Shown one piece after another: positions 1-7,754 of a stretch of DNA of 35,620 bases. Below the pieces are notes generated by a model. The model made no database searches. It saw only the letters and a list, made by a program, of their open reading frames with translations, and had not been told where the DNA came from. Made by a program: the position numbers and the translations under genes. Positions within the stretch are counted from its first letter, which is position 1. Every line of letters begins with the position of its first letter. Source of the DNA: a virus; the IMG/VR virus record IMGVR_UViG_3300016457_000123, positions 1 through 35,620 of that record. The stretch is one strand, 5' to 3'.

Positions 1-20
1 TTAAGAGCTTTTTAAAATCG

Positions 21-94
21 CGGTCTGGACGGGACTCGAACCCGCGACCCCCTGCGTGACAGGCAGGTATTCTAACCAACTGAACTACCAAACC
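21..94 (-). tRNA. tRNA-Asp (anticodon GTC)
   Basis: A full cloverleaf reads on the minus strand from 94 to 21. The 7-bp acceptor GGTTTGG pairs with CCAGACC (one G-U), the D arm is GTTC/GAAT, the anticodon stem CCTGC/GCAGG encloses loop CTGTCAC (anticodon GTC), and the T arm is GCGGG-TTCGAGT-CCCGT. CCA is not encoded. The sequence resembles Bacteroidota tRNA-Asp genes. It may be host DNA beside the phage or a phage-carried tRNA. Confidence 0.95.
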
Positions 95-129
95 GTTTTT
101 TCAATGTACTTGCTTTGTGTAAAGCGTTG

Positions 130-160
130 CAAAAGTACATTATTTTTAATTATCTCCAAA
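130..160 (-). promoter_or_regulatory. Bacteroidota-type promoter of the tRNA
   Basis: On the minus strand TTTG (160..157) is followed after exactly 19 bases by TACTTTTG (137..130). This matches the Bacteroidota primary-sigma consensus TTTG / TAnnTTTG, whose spacing is about 19 to 21. It lies about 35 bases before the tRNA 5' end, as expected for its promoter. The phage genes further right instead use sigma70-like boxes and strong Shine-Dalgarno sites. Confidence 0.6.
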
Positions 161-188
161 TGTTTTTTATCTTTTTTGATTTTATTTT

Positions 189-2564
189 TTAGAAAAAAAT
201 ATAACTGAAAATGATGGCTTGCTTATTCCTCATAAAATTAAAGAAGGTTTGAAACGGAAGTGGCATAGAATTTATAAAAACATCAGCCATCACTTCTCCA
301 TAAGATTTGCCCTGTCTTTTTGCTATTCTTTCTATTTCTTCATTCATCCATCCCACAAAATCTTTTATAGCATCTGCTATAGGCTGGAACATTACTAGAA
401 AACCAGATCCAAATCTTTTACCTAATATCTCTAGTTGCTTTCCTAGACTATCCAATCTCTTCTCTTCTATCTCGGTAGATTTTACTAGCTCATCTCTAGC
501 TTCTCTTTCTGCACGTTTAATATCGTCCCAGTTTTCGATAAGTATTCTAGTCAGTGGAGTAGCTCTAATTCCTAGATTGCTAAATGCAACTTCTAATTCC
601 GCAACACTGGCTGTACCATCCTTTATTCTTCTGTGAAGTTCACCAAATATTTTGTCTAAATCTAGAACACCATGAACATCTATTTTATCAAGACCAAATT
701 CCCTAGCAAATTTGTCGGAATCTCTTGCCATTCTTGATAACATGGTAGTAAAAGCTCTACCTGCTCGTGGACCTTTAAGCATATGGTCATTAGCTACTGC
801 CAAAATAGCACTGAGTTTATCAAAGCTCACACCTGCCATTTTTGCAGCAGTGCTAGCATATTTGTATCCGTCAACTAGCTCACTTATTTCTACTTGGTGT
901 TTTTGCCATACAGTAGAGATAGTGTTTATGATATGTTCAAATTTTCTAGCATCTGTTGTATATTCTTCCATCTGGTCAGCAAAGTTGTTATACAAACCAG
1001 CAACAGCTTTTGTAACTTCTCTAGCATCTCCCTCTGTTGCTACAACTAGGGAAAGGACTTTATCAAATGCAGCTAAATTCTTTTCTGCTGTCAATCCTGC
1101 CGAACCTAATTGGTATAATGTCTCTCCAACATCTTTAAAATCAACACCATGTTGTGCAACAGCTTCTCTAATAGCTTTTCCATATTTTTCTATTATTTCA
1201 GTGTTGGACATAAATTCAGATCTAGCAGTCCGCATAGCTCTTGCAAGCTGGTCTTGATATTCAACCATATCTCTCACAATTTGTGTAGCTCCACGGTACA
1301 CAGCCCAATAACCACGTAACTGGAGAAACCAACCAGCTCGCATCTTAAACCATTCAGGACTGAACATTCCGTCTCTAGCTTTTACTTTAGCAGCTTCTTT
1401 TGAAAGAAGTCTTAATTCTCTAGCTCTTTCAACATCTAATCTTCCTAAAAGAGCTTGCTGTCTAGCTAGATTCTTATATAAAGTGAGTCTGTTTGCTTCT
1501 ACATCAATATTGAGCTTGATTTCGGTTCTAAGTCTGGCTTCTTCAATACGGAGTTGTCTTATTGCTGACCATCTACGCTTTTCTGCTTCTGCTACATTTC
1601 TAGCATTAGATAGTTCGGCTTCATAGCGGGATTCAGCTAATGGCATACCTCTAAATTTAGGAAGTTTTAATTGCTGAGAATATAGTTGTTTGTAGAGTCT
1701 GATTTCTTTCTCAGTAAGTTCTATTCCTATCTTCTCTTTTTCTTCTATCTTTTTCATCAAAGCTAGACGATTCTGTTCTACATCTATGCCAGCTTTCAGC
1801 TCTGTCTGAAGTCTAGTCATATCCACAGTTAACTGGTTGACACGTTCATCTCTTCTTTTAAGAGCTAAAGCCATGTCTCGTTCTTGTTTGATAGCATTTT
1901 TTAGCTCTAATCCTGCCTGTTTCTTATATGCTTCTTCCAGTTTCACTGCAAAATTTTCAAGAACAGGTCTAATGTCTTCTCCTAAATCTTTCTTGATTGC
2001 CACAGCAAGCATATCAAGTTCTTTTTCTATTTCTTTAGTGGTCATTTTGGTGTTCTTGAGTATTCCACTCATATCAAATACTTTGTTCAGTTCTTTCGAA
2101 ACACCAGACCTGCGTATAGCAGCAACAGTTCTTTCTATAGCAGTATATACACCTTCGGTAAGTTTCTCTTTTGCTGGAAGAGTCCCTTCAGCTATAGATA
2201 TATCTTGAAATAAATTCAATAGCTTACTACGGGCATCTTTTTGTATTTGTTTAAACGCTCTATTCCATTCTTTAGTAAGTCGTACTGCATTTTTCTCTGA
2301 ATCATCAACTGCTTTGCCGAGATTTACTTTGATATTATCTGCAAAGACATTTAGTTTTCTATTGAGTAGATCAAGCTGTTTCCTTGAAGCTTGTATGGAC
2401 TTAGTAGCTGCACCAAAAGGATCTCCTTTGATAATATTTTCCAGCTTCAGAGCACCGACTTGTTTTCTGAAACTCTTTATATCAACAAGAGCCTTTTTGA
2501 TCCCTGCTGATATAGCAGAGGTGTCTACTCCAATTGCTACATTAAGTCCACCAATCTGAGGCAC
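189..2564 (-). CDS. Tail tape measure protein, probably truncated
   Basis: This 791-residue protein would set tail length and be packed inside the tail tube. The first 400 residues are charged, coiled-coil-rich and repetitive. Around residues 430 to 640 is a TP901-type tape measure core (blocks such as YQLGSAGLTAEKNLAAFDKV and STAAKMAGVSFDKLSAILAV). The start is GTG at 2564, overlapping the last base of the upstream stop (TAGTG), so translation is probably coupled. The C-terminus ends abruptly in a short low-complexity tail right beside the tRNA region, and no tail-tip, baseplate or fibre gene follows. The length is modest for the family, so loss of the 3' part is likely, though a natural end cannot be excluded. 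Confidence 0.88.
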   Translation of the reverse strand: MPQIGGLNVAIGVDTSAISAGIKKALVDIKSFRKQVGALKLENIIKGDPFGAATKSIQASRKQLDLLNRKLNVFADNIKVNLGKAVDDSEKNAVRLTKEWNRAFKQIQKDARSKLLNLFQDISIAEGTLPAKEKLTEGVYTAIERTVAAIRRSGVSKELNKVFDMSGILKNTKMTTKEIEKELDMLAVAIKKDLGEDIRPVLENFAVKLEEAYKKQAGLELKNAIKQERDMALALKRRDERVNQLTVDMTRLQTELKAGIDVEQNRLALMKKIEEKEKIGIELTEKEIRLYKQLYSQQLKLPKFRGMPLAESRYEAELSNARNVAEAEKRRWSAIRQLRIEEARLRTEIKLNIDVEANRLTLYKNLARQQALLGRLDVERARELRLLSKEAAKVKARDGMFSPEWFKMRAGWFLQLRGYWAVYRGATQIVRDMVEYQDQLARAMRTARSEFMSNTEIIEKYGKAIREAVAQHGVDFKDVGETLYQLGSAGLTAEKNLAAFDKVLSLVVATEGDAREVTKAVAGLYNNFADQMEEYTTDARKFEHIINTISTVWQKHQVEISELVDGYKYASTAAKMAGVSFDKLSAILAVANDHMLKGPRAGRAFTTMLSRMARDSDKFAREFGLDKIDVHGVLDLDKIFGELHRRIKDGTASVAELEVAFSNLGIRATPLTRILIENWDDIKRAEREARDELVKSTEIEEKRLDSLGKQLEILGKRFGSGFLVMFQPIADAIKDFVGWMNEEIERIAKRQGKSYGEVMADVFINSMPLPFQTFFNFMRNKQAIIFSYIFF

Positions 2565-2986
2565 TATTTTTCAGCTCCCTTTTTCTTCTTTTTTAGTTTC
2601 TTAGGATCTATAATAGGTATTCCAGCAGCTTGAAACATCTTAGTAATATCTTTAGGTTTGGTTAGATAGTCATAGTCTAGTTTGTTGATAAACTCTGTCC
2701 ATTCTCTACTCTTTTTAGAAGCATCTTTTTTAGCATAACTAGGAGACATACAGTAAAGAGATTTACCTAGTATGATAGCTCTCATCTTATGTTCGTCTAG
2801 CTCTATCTTTTTAGCTTTTTCGTAGAACAGGTAAACTTGATCTACAGTATATGTGTGTGCAAGGTCATAGAAAGAATGGCCTCGTTGCATAAGAAATTGA
2901 AACATTTCGCTGATAGAGAACTTGTCTTTCTTTCTCTTTACTTTTACTAAACCTCCTTGGGAAGGTCTTTCTACTTTTTGTCGTTC
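2564..2986 (-). CDS. Tail assembly chaperone, -1 frameshift extension (gpT-like)
   Basis: This is the second half of a lambda gpG/gpGT-type chaperone pair. The frame stays open from the slippery site GGGAAAG (2992..2986) to the stop at 2564. Slippage by -1 would add 140 residues to the first 125 residues of the upstream chaperone, giving a 265-residue fusion. An internal ATG at 2905 would give a 113-residue product, but it has no good Shine-Dalgarno site, which favours the frameshift. The C-terminus is very lysine-rich. Position directly before the tape measure gene is diagnostic for this pair, which in lambda binds the tape measure and recruits tail-tube subunits. Confidence 0.8.
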   Translation of the reverse strand, partial: ERQKVERPSQGGLVKVKRKKDKFSISEMFQFLMQRGHSFYDLAHTYTVDQVYLFYEKAKKIELDEHKMRAIILGKSLYCMSPSYAKKDASKKSREWTEFINKLDYDYLTKPKDITKMFQAAGIPIIDPKKLKKKKKGAEK

Positions 2987-2999
2987 TTTCCCAAGGAGG
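2952..2999 (-). promoter_or_regulatory. Programmed -1 frameshift site with hairpin
   Basis: The slippery heptamer G GGA AAG (2992..2986) is in the correct phase with the upstream frame and is identical to the lambda G-T site. A perfect 12-bp inverted repeat (CCTCCTTGGGAA at 2999..2988 and TTCCCAAGGAGG at 2963..2952, minus-strand reading) surrounds it. Most of the heptamer therefore lies inside the 5' arm and the zero-frame stop in the loop. This differs from the usual stimulatory hairpin, which sits downstream of the slip site. Confidence 0.85.
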
Positions 3000-3360
3000 C
3001 GAATGCGTTTTTTATGGTTTCTTTGTTCTGGTTGAAGATAGTAAAAGCCAGCTTTATTCCTGTTTCCATATCAAGTTTTTCTATATCTTCTTGTGATATA
3101 TCAACTGAAATTTTAATAACTTCAAGCACTTCCTCTGCCATTATCGCAAACATACGAGCGATTGTAGTATAGGATATAACGTCCTTTTGCATCAATCCTT
3201 CTATATCTATTCCAGCAGCATCAAGTTTGGTTATGGCTGAATCTAGTATTGTTGCAAGTTGAAACAGTTTGCCAAATGTCCACGGCTTTACATTGATTCC
3301 ATTTATTTCAACTTCAGGAAACAGGATTGCTTCCTCTGGCTTTTCTTTTTGATCTGCCAT
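2971..3360 (-). CDS. Tail assembly chaperone (gpG-like)
   Basis: This 129-residue, mostly helical, acidic protein sits just before the tape measure gene and carries the frameshift site nine codons before its end. A GGAGG site lies upstream of the ATG at 3360. In lambda-type phages the short product is made in excess, and a few percent of ribosomes shift to give the longer fusion. Assignment rests on gene order and the exact slippery sequence, since chaperone sequences of this class diverge strongly. Residues 1 to 30 (with INGINVKPWTFGKL) look like the folded N-terminal part common in these proteins. Confidence 0.8.
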   Translation of the reverse strand: MADQKEKPEEAILFPEVEINGINVKPWTFGKLFQLATILDSAITKLDAAGIDIEGLMQKDVISYTTIARMFAIMAEEVLEVIKISVDISQEDIEKLDMETGIKLAFTIFNQNKETIKNAFASLGKNDKK

Positions 3361-3383
3361 AGGATTTCCTCCACTTTAGTGTT

Positions 3384-3542
3384 CTACATTTCATCATTCA
3401 ATTCTTCAGTTTCTTCGTCCAGTGATTCTTGAGGTTTGTGTTCGTGTCTGGTAACGCATTTGTCACACACCCATATAAAAGCATCTTTTTCTGTAAAAGG
3501 AACTTTTGCTGTTGCTCCGCATCGTCTACATTTAACTACCAT
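3384..3542 (-). CDS. Small zinc-ribbon protein
   Basis: This 52-residue protein has two CxxC knuckles (CRRC near residue 5 and CDKC near residue 26) and an acidic tail. It probably binds one zinc ion. The ATG at 3542 was chosen because GGAGG lies seven bases before it, whereas an in-frame ATG at 3566 has no such site. It lies between the tail-tube-like gene and the tail chaperones, where small accessory zinc proteins are occasionally found. Its function is unknown. Confidence 0.7.
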   Translation of the reverse strand: MVVKCRRCGATAKVPFTEKDAFIWVCDKCVTRHEHKPQESLDEETEELNDEM

Positions 3543-3598
3543 AGTACATCCTCCATTTTTATGCATCTGTGACCAATTAAGGCCACAGATGCTTTCTT

Positions 3599-4792
3599 TT
3601 AACTAAAGCTGACCAGCCCGTATGGGGCTGAGATTGATGTAGCGTTAGGTGTTGCAATATTGGAAGGATTCCAAGAATGATGCAACACTTCTAATACTAA
3701 CGGACCACTCCACCAATCTTCTGCGCTCATTGTCATGTTCCCATCTGGTCTAATCGTACATTTGGGAATCATGTAGACAAAATCATTACCAACATCTGTT
3801 CTGAAATACAACTGTGCTGATCCATAGGTCAGTGCAGCAGACATTGGAGTAAATACAGGAGTTCCCACTTTGGCATTTGAAGACCTGTCAGTTCCAAGCA
3901 GGAATTTCCTGAAGTTGGCTACATTGATTTCATCAAAAGTGAACGGTATGGTTAGTGTTTTCTGAGAAACTACTACATGGTCTTTAATTCGAGCACCGGC
4001 TGTATCAGTAATATAGTGCTCTAAATATGTCACGTCTGGAGCAATTTCACTTGTAGTGATGTTACCGAATAGACGTGAGGGTGTTCGGAAAGCAGACCCG
4101 ACACCGTTTGTCGTACCGGCGTCTAGGGAGGCATGTGCGCTATGTTGGACTATATCATCATCCAAATCCTTGGATGTCGGGCGCTCTAGTGAGAGTTATT
4201 GACTGGCCTGTCTCATCTCATAAGTCTCTGAACCTTCCCCATACTGAGTGGCCATTCAGGGGCTTGGCTGCTGATTGCTCTGTCTTCTTTCTTTTTACAC
4301 CATCACGCTTGCCGTTTCCAGCTACGTTGTGGTGAAAGAAGATTAAAGAGGTTCCCAGCAATTCACCCGATTTTCACTTAACTGTTACCAGCTAAGGGCG
4401 CCGCTGTTGACGCTTGCCTCAAAATAAAGCAGTTTTGTTACCGTGAAGCCGTTTAAACTTCACTTCTTACAGTTTCCCGTAAGCTCAGACCATATCATCC
4501 TCAAAAGAGGTCGGGCACTCGTGGCTTGATTATTGACTGGTCTGTCTCACAAGCTGGCCGTTGAACCTTCTCCATACTTTTATGACCTTTCAGGAGCTTG
4601 GCTGCTGATTGCCCACATCCAAGAAACTTTTCAAACCGTCACGCTTGCCGTTTCCAGCTACGTTGTGGTGTTCTTGGCTCTAAGGGTGTTCCAGCAATTC
4701 ACCCGATTTAAAGCGGACCTTTGCTAAATTATTGAAATTGTTAAAAAATCCGCTTGGCCTACCGTATAGTTATTCGCGCTAATGACCGTCAT
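3599..4792 (-). CDS. Tail-tube-like protein split by two group I introns
   Basis: The gene is three exons: 4792..4748 (45 nt), 4429..4410 (20 nt) and 4139..3599 (541 nt). Joined they give 606 nt and a 201-residue protein. The restored N-terminal part YTVGQADLYFEASVAH aligns with LTVGKAELYFRDGVAS in the adjacent paralog (4857..5429), and the similarity continues through PDVTYLEHY and FTFDEIN. A Shine-Dalgarno AAGGAG precedes the ATG at 4792. The open frame that starts with an ATG at 4165 begins inside intron B and is not the native start. Position before the chaperone and tape measure genes suggests a major tail tube or tail sheath-less tube protein; this is inference from order and tandem duplication. 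Confidence 0.85.
4140..4409 (-). ncRNA. Group I intron B (270 nt, ORF-less)
   Basis: P1 pairs GCGU (exon end) with GCGC, and the preceding GCG pairs with exon start CGC as P10. A P2-like hairpin CTTAGCTG-gtaa-CAGTTAAG follows. The core GCAATCAGCAGCCAAGC lies at 4278..4262, followed by GGTTCAGAGAC and a closing GATGATATAGTCC. The intron ends in G at 4140. It lacks the 3' hairpin extension present in introns A, C and D. It shares with intron A a P5-region insert (CCACAACGTAGCTGGAAACG). Confidence 0.9.
4410..4429 (-). other. 20-nt internal micro-exon
   Basis: Sequence CTTTATTTTGAGGCAAGCGT encodes LYFEAS plus two bases of a valine codon. It is bounded by intron A and intron B. Both P1 and P10 pairings and the match to LYFRDG in the neighbouring paralog fix its ends. 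Confidence 0.88.
4430..4747 (-). ncRNA. Group I intron A (318 nt, ORF-less)
   Basis: P1 pairs exon end AAGCGGAU with GUCCGCUU with the expected U-G at the splice site. The bases just before the guide (AAAG) pair with the first bases of the next exon (CTTT) as P10. Core signatures are GAATTGCTGG, the R-type segment GCAATCAGCAGCCAAGC (4612..4596) and the S-type GGTTCAACGG. The intron ends in G. Near the 3' end is a hairpin GTGAAG-tttaaacg-GCTTCAC that introns C and D also carry in variant form. Confidence 0.92.
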
Positions 4793-4856
4793 TATTATTC
4801 ACACTCCTTTTAGCTAATCATAGCTAAATATAACTAAATCTAACTTATTTGCTTAC

Positions 4857-5429
4857 TTAAAACTCACTCCCGTTAATTATTGTAGATGAAAAATCTACAT
4901 AACCCCAAGGAGCAAGAGATGCGTTACTATCATTTCCTACGTGATAGGTATTATGATACATTATGTCAAGTCGCATATCACCTTTTACCCAGTCTGTGCC
5001 ACGGAGTGGTAATCCACCATCAGATTTCATAACACATTTCGGAATCACGTATTTGAACTGTGTTCCTACATCTGTTATGAATCTCAACACAGCTCTACCC
5101 CTAATGCCTTCTTTTAGCATTACGGGCATTCTGCTAGCAGATGTATCAATACTACCACCAAGTAGGAAGTGTTGAAGGTTAGTCTTATCTATCTCATCAA
5201 AGGTAAACGTAACTGAGATACCATTAGTTACGGTAAACTCTTCATCCTTTACACGTTTACCTTTGACAGCACTGTAGTGAGTTACATAACTAACATCAGG
5301 ATTAATATTAGAAATGTCAATATTTCCTAAACTTACCACTGCTGGTAAAGTTCCAAAAGCTGGAGAAGCTACCCCATCTCTGAAATACAGTTCTGCTTTC
5401 CCAACAGTAAGTTTGGCAGTATCAGTCAT
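4857..5429 (-). CDS. Tail-tube-like protein, intact paralog
   Basis: This 190-residue protein is the uninterrupted relative of the split gene next to it. Shared blocks include LTVGKAELYF, PDVSYVTHY, TFTFDEID and a C-terminal pair of KFVIPKC-like and WGYVDFSS-like segments. Beta-rich composition fits the tail-tube fold. The ATG at 5429 is preceded by AAGGTGGG. Two tandem tube-like proteins could be tube plus a decoration or terminator variant, or two tube subunits. No intron signature is visible in this copy. Confidence 0.7.
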   Translation of the reverse strand: MTDTAKLTVGKAELYFRDGVASPAFGTLPAVVSLGNIDISNINPDVSYVTHYSAVKGKRVKDEEFTVTNGISVTFTFDEIDKTNLQHFLLGGSIDTSASRMPVMLKEGIRGRAVLRFITDVGTQFKYVIPKCVMKSDGGLPLRGTDWVKGDMRLDIMYHNTYHVGNDSNASLAPWGYVDFSSTIINGSEF

Positions 5430-5448
5430 TTATGCAACCCACCTTAAT

Positions 5449-6561
5449 TTAACAAGCATTTCTCAATTCTCCAAAAGTACATCCTGCCTGCTGATGCACT
5501 TCCTTATGACACTTCTTACAAAGCGTGATGCAGTTGTCTACATCAGCACTTTCTATAGGTTCAAGTTTAACTGGGAGAATGTGGTGACACTGAAGGTCTT
5601 CAGTGCTTCCGCACTTTTGACAAGTCCAGTTATCACGTTCAAATACTATCTCCCTCAATTCAGGCTGGAGTTCTCTGGTTAAATCATTAGACTCAATATT
5701 AAGTTTGCTATTTGGATGTTTTCTATATATTGAACATTTGCTTTTACATTCATCAGAACAATAAAGATGGTATTCTCCCAATGTATTTCCTTTAAGAGCT
5801 TGTATTCTGTGACTCACTTGAGTCAGTGTGGGCGTAAACCATTTTCTACAGCTAGATTCATAGCATCTAACCTGCAACAAATCTTCATTATCTGGATCTC
5901 TTCTAACCTCTTCACACCAGTCTAGTTGGTGAGCATATGTGTCGTAAAGGGGTATATTCCTTTCTCTTATTCCACCTTTCCATCTAGGAGGTTTGCCTGT
6001 TATTCCTTTCATTCTCAATTTCCAACAGACTGGACATCTTGATCCTTTTCTAAAACTAACAAAAGAAGTTGAATAAATATGTCCTTCTGGACATTGGATG
6101 CGTAGTTTAGCCCATACATTGAGATATTTTTTTGACAATAACTTATATCCTGCTGATTCAATATGTTGCTTTACTTCTGAAAATTCATACTTCTTTACGT
6201 TTTTGCAGATCGCACATCGTTTACCGTTTTTGAAATTACTAAATTTCACATAGTATCTATGTCCCATAGGACATTCAACTAAAATCTTCTTTTCATCTTT
6301 TTCGTATCTTGAAAGAAGCTTGTACCCGCTCTCTTCAATAAACTGCCTCACTTCAGATTCTGACCTTCTATTGTTTATATACATACACTTTTTACATCTA
6401 CAGCCACGCAAAAATGTTCGAAAGGATACAGAATATACGTGCCCTTTGGGACATTTTAGAGTTATCTTAGAAGTGTCGAATGGAGTATCTGAGTTTCTAA
6501 GTAACTCATACCTATATTTTTCAACATACTGTGAGACAGTTTCCTCAGTCCATTTTTTCAT
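5449..6561 (-). CDS. HNH endonuclease with three zinc-binding repeats
   Basis: This 370-residue protein has three tandem modules (about residues 1-65, 66-125, 126-185), each with CPxGHxY followed by CxxC, likely small zinc-binding DNA contacts. The C-terminus is a canonical HNH/McrA-type nuclease: CQKCG, then CHHILPV, then the asparagine-bearing DNCITLC and CKKCHKEVH (about residues 315-360). A middle part carries further cysteine pairs. The start ATG overlaps the upstream stop by ATGA. The gene sits with a glycosyltransferase and a LAGLIDADG gene in the middle of tail genes, typical of a free-standing homing endonuclease. Its target could be an intron-less site; this is inference. Confidence 0.85.
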   Translation of the reverse strand: MKKWTEETVSQYVEKYRYELLRNSDTPFDTSKITLKCPKGHVYSVSFRTFLRGCRCKKCMYINNRRSESEVRQFIEESGYKLLSRYEKDEKKILVECPMGHRYYVKFSNFKNGKRCAICKNVKKYEFSEVKQHIESAGYKLLSKKYLNVWAKLRIQCPEGHIYSTSFVSFRKGSRCPVCWKLRMKGITGKPPRWKGGIRERNIPLYDTYAHQLDWCEEVRRDPDNEDLLQVRCYESSCRKWFTPTLTQVSHRIQALKGNTLGEYHLYCSDECKSKCSIYRKHPNSKLNIESNDLTRELQPELREIVFERDNWTCQKCGSTEDLQCHHILPVKLEPIESADVDNCITLCKKCHKEVHQQAGCTFGELRNAC

Positions 6562-7745
6562 AGAATATACCTTAGAGATTCATTATCTTTACCATATTCA
6601 AATTCATAAAGCTGTTTTATCTTTGGGGGGATTCTTTTCTTTGGTAAGTTTAGAAGAAAAGAAAAGAGCCCTTCCAGCGACCAGACGAAGTTTTCCATCA
6701 CAAGTTCTTTACGTTTCTGCTCAATATTCTCCATCACTTCATAATATTTATTCTCAAGCTGGAGAGTATCTTTGACATCTTCTATATCATCAAATGTAAA
6801 CCCAATCTTGTGCCTCCGCACATAGTCTTCAGATTGTCTACACCAAACTGCTAAAGATGGTAATCCACACTGCAAGTATTCTTGCAGTTTGTTGGTCATG
6901 GTAAGATTTACCTGTCTTTCAGTTGCTTCTTTATTGTTGAAAATGTGTATACCATATTTGAAATTCACCATAGCCTTCATCATTTCATCATAGTCTGTAG
7001 GTGGATAAAGAACAGCACCTATAAACTGTAATGTATTGAAAGCTGTCATATTTCCACAGAACAGGTGAACTTCATTACCCATCTCAACAAGTCTACGAAA
7101 GATCCATCCAAGATTTCTATAAGGGAAAGTCTTGTTAGCCAATTCATCATCAGGTGGATTGATACCACCTTCATAGACCAATCCCCTTCTTTTGGGAATG
7201 TCTTCTTTGTTGTATTCAATTATTCCTCTGTTACAGTAAGGATAAAGAACCATCGTGGGCTTGTTGAGTGCGTGCAATCGCTCCGTTCTCTGGCGGATAG
7301 GTTCCGATACGTAGATAAGAGCATCTGCTGCGAGGAACATTTCCCGTTCGTCGATGGGAATCACTTCAGACTTCAATCTGCAACTATCAAGATCATGGCA
7401 ATCTACCACCAATTTTACTCTGTCTTGAACTCCCATTTCATTGATGACTTGACGAATCCAAACTGCTGGCATTTGTGGCTCATTATTGTATGTTATGCCA
7501 CGTACACCTAGATCTATCAGATCTTTTACTGCCCTCTTGAATTGTTCTTCGGTCTTGTAAACCATAAAATTATCAAGAACATCTGTTCCATAGGGTACTC
7601 TGTTTCCAAGACCATATACTTTATACCCAACCCTTTTTAGAGCTTTTGCCTTTTTTTGGCATCTTATACACCAGTGCATTCCTACCTCTGCGAGTTTGAG
7701 AGGCTCACCATTTTCATCCAGTATCGGCTTATCATAATCAATCAT
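6558..7745 (-). CDS. GT-B glycosyltransferase-like protein
   Basis: A 395-residue protein with a GT4-like architecture: an N-terminal Rossmann-type half with the central switch at YPYCNRG and RGLVYEGG (about residues 190-215), and a C-terminal half containing the donor-site-like run MTNKLQEYLQCGLPSLAVW (about 310-330), matching the KLxEYLACGLPVVA pattern of family 4 enzymes. It presumably transfers a sugar from a nucleotide donor. The ATG at 7745 has AGGAG six bases upstream, and a TTG at 7751 is an alternative. It lies between two homing endonuclease genes and away from the main glycan cassette. Confidence 0.75.
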   Translation of the reverse strand: MIDYDKPILDENGEPLKLAEVGMHWCIRCQKKAKALKRVGYKVYGLGNRVPYGTDVLDNFMVYKTEEQFKRAVKDLIDLGVRGITYNNEPQMPAVWIRQVINEMGVQDRVKLVVDCHDLDSCRLKSEVIPIDEREMFLAADALIYVSEPIRQRTERLHALNKPTMVLYPYCNRGIIEYNKEDIPKRRGLVYEGGINPPDDELANKTFPYRNLGWIFRRLVEMGNEVHLFCGNMTAFNTLQFIGAVLYPPTDYDEMMKAMVNFKYGIHIFNNKEATERQVNLTMTNKLQEYLQCGLPSLAVWCRQSEDYVRRHKIGFTFDDIEDVKDTLQLENKYYEVMENIEQKRKELVMENFVWSLEGLFSFLLNLPKKRIPPKIKQLYEFEYGKDNESLRYIL

Positions 7746-7754
7746 ATTCAACTC

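Noticed and set aside
307-2559. Plus-strand frames inside the tape measure gene
   Set aside because: Antisense shadows with Ser/Leu-rich composition and no start signals.
3599-4165. A 188-residue frame starting at an ATG at 4165
   Set aside because: The ATG lies in the last bases of intron B. The paralog and the splice pairings place the true start at 4792.
4075-4727. Plus-strand frames over the intron region
   Set aside because: They are antisense to the group I introns, have no ribosome sites and their similarity to each other only reflects intron similarity.
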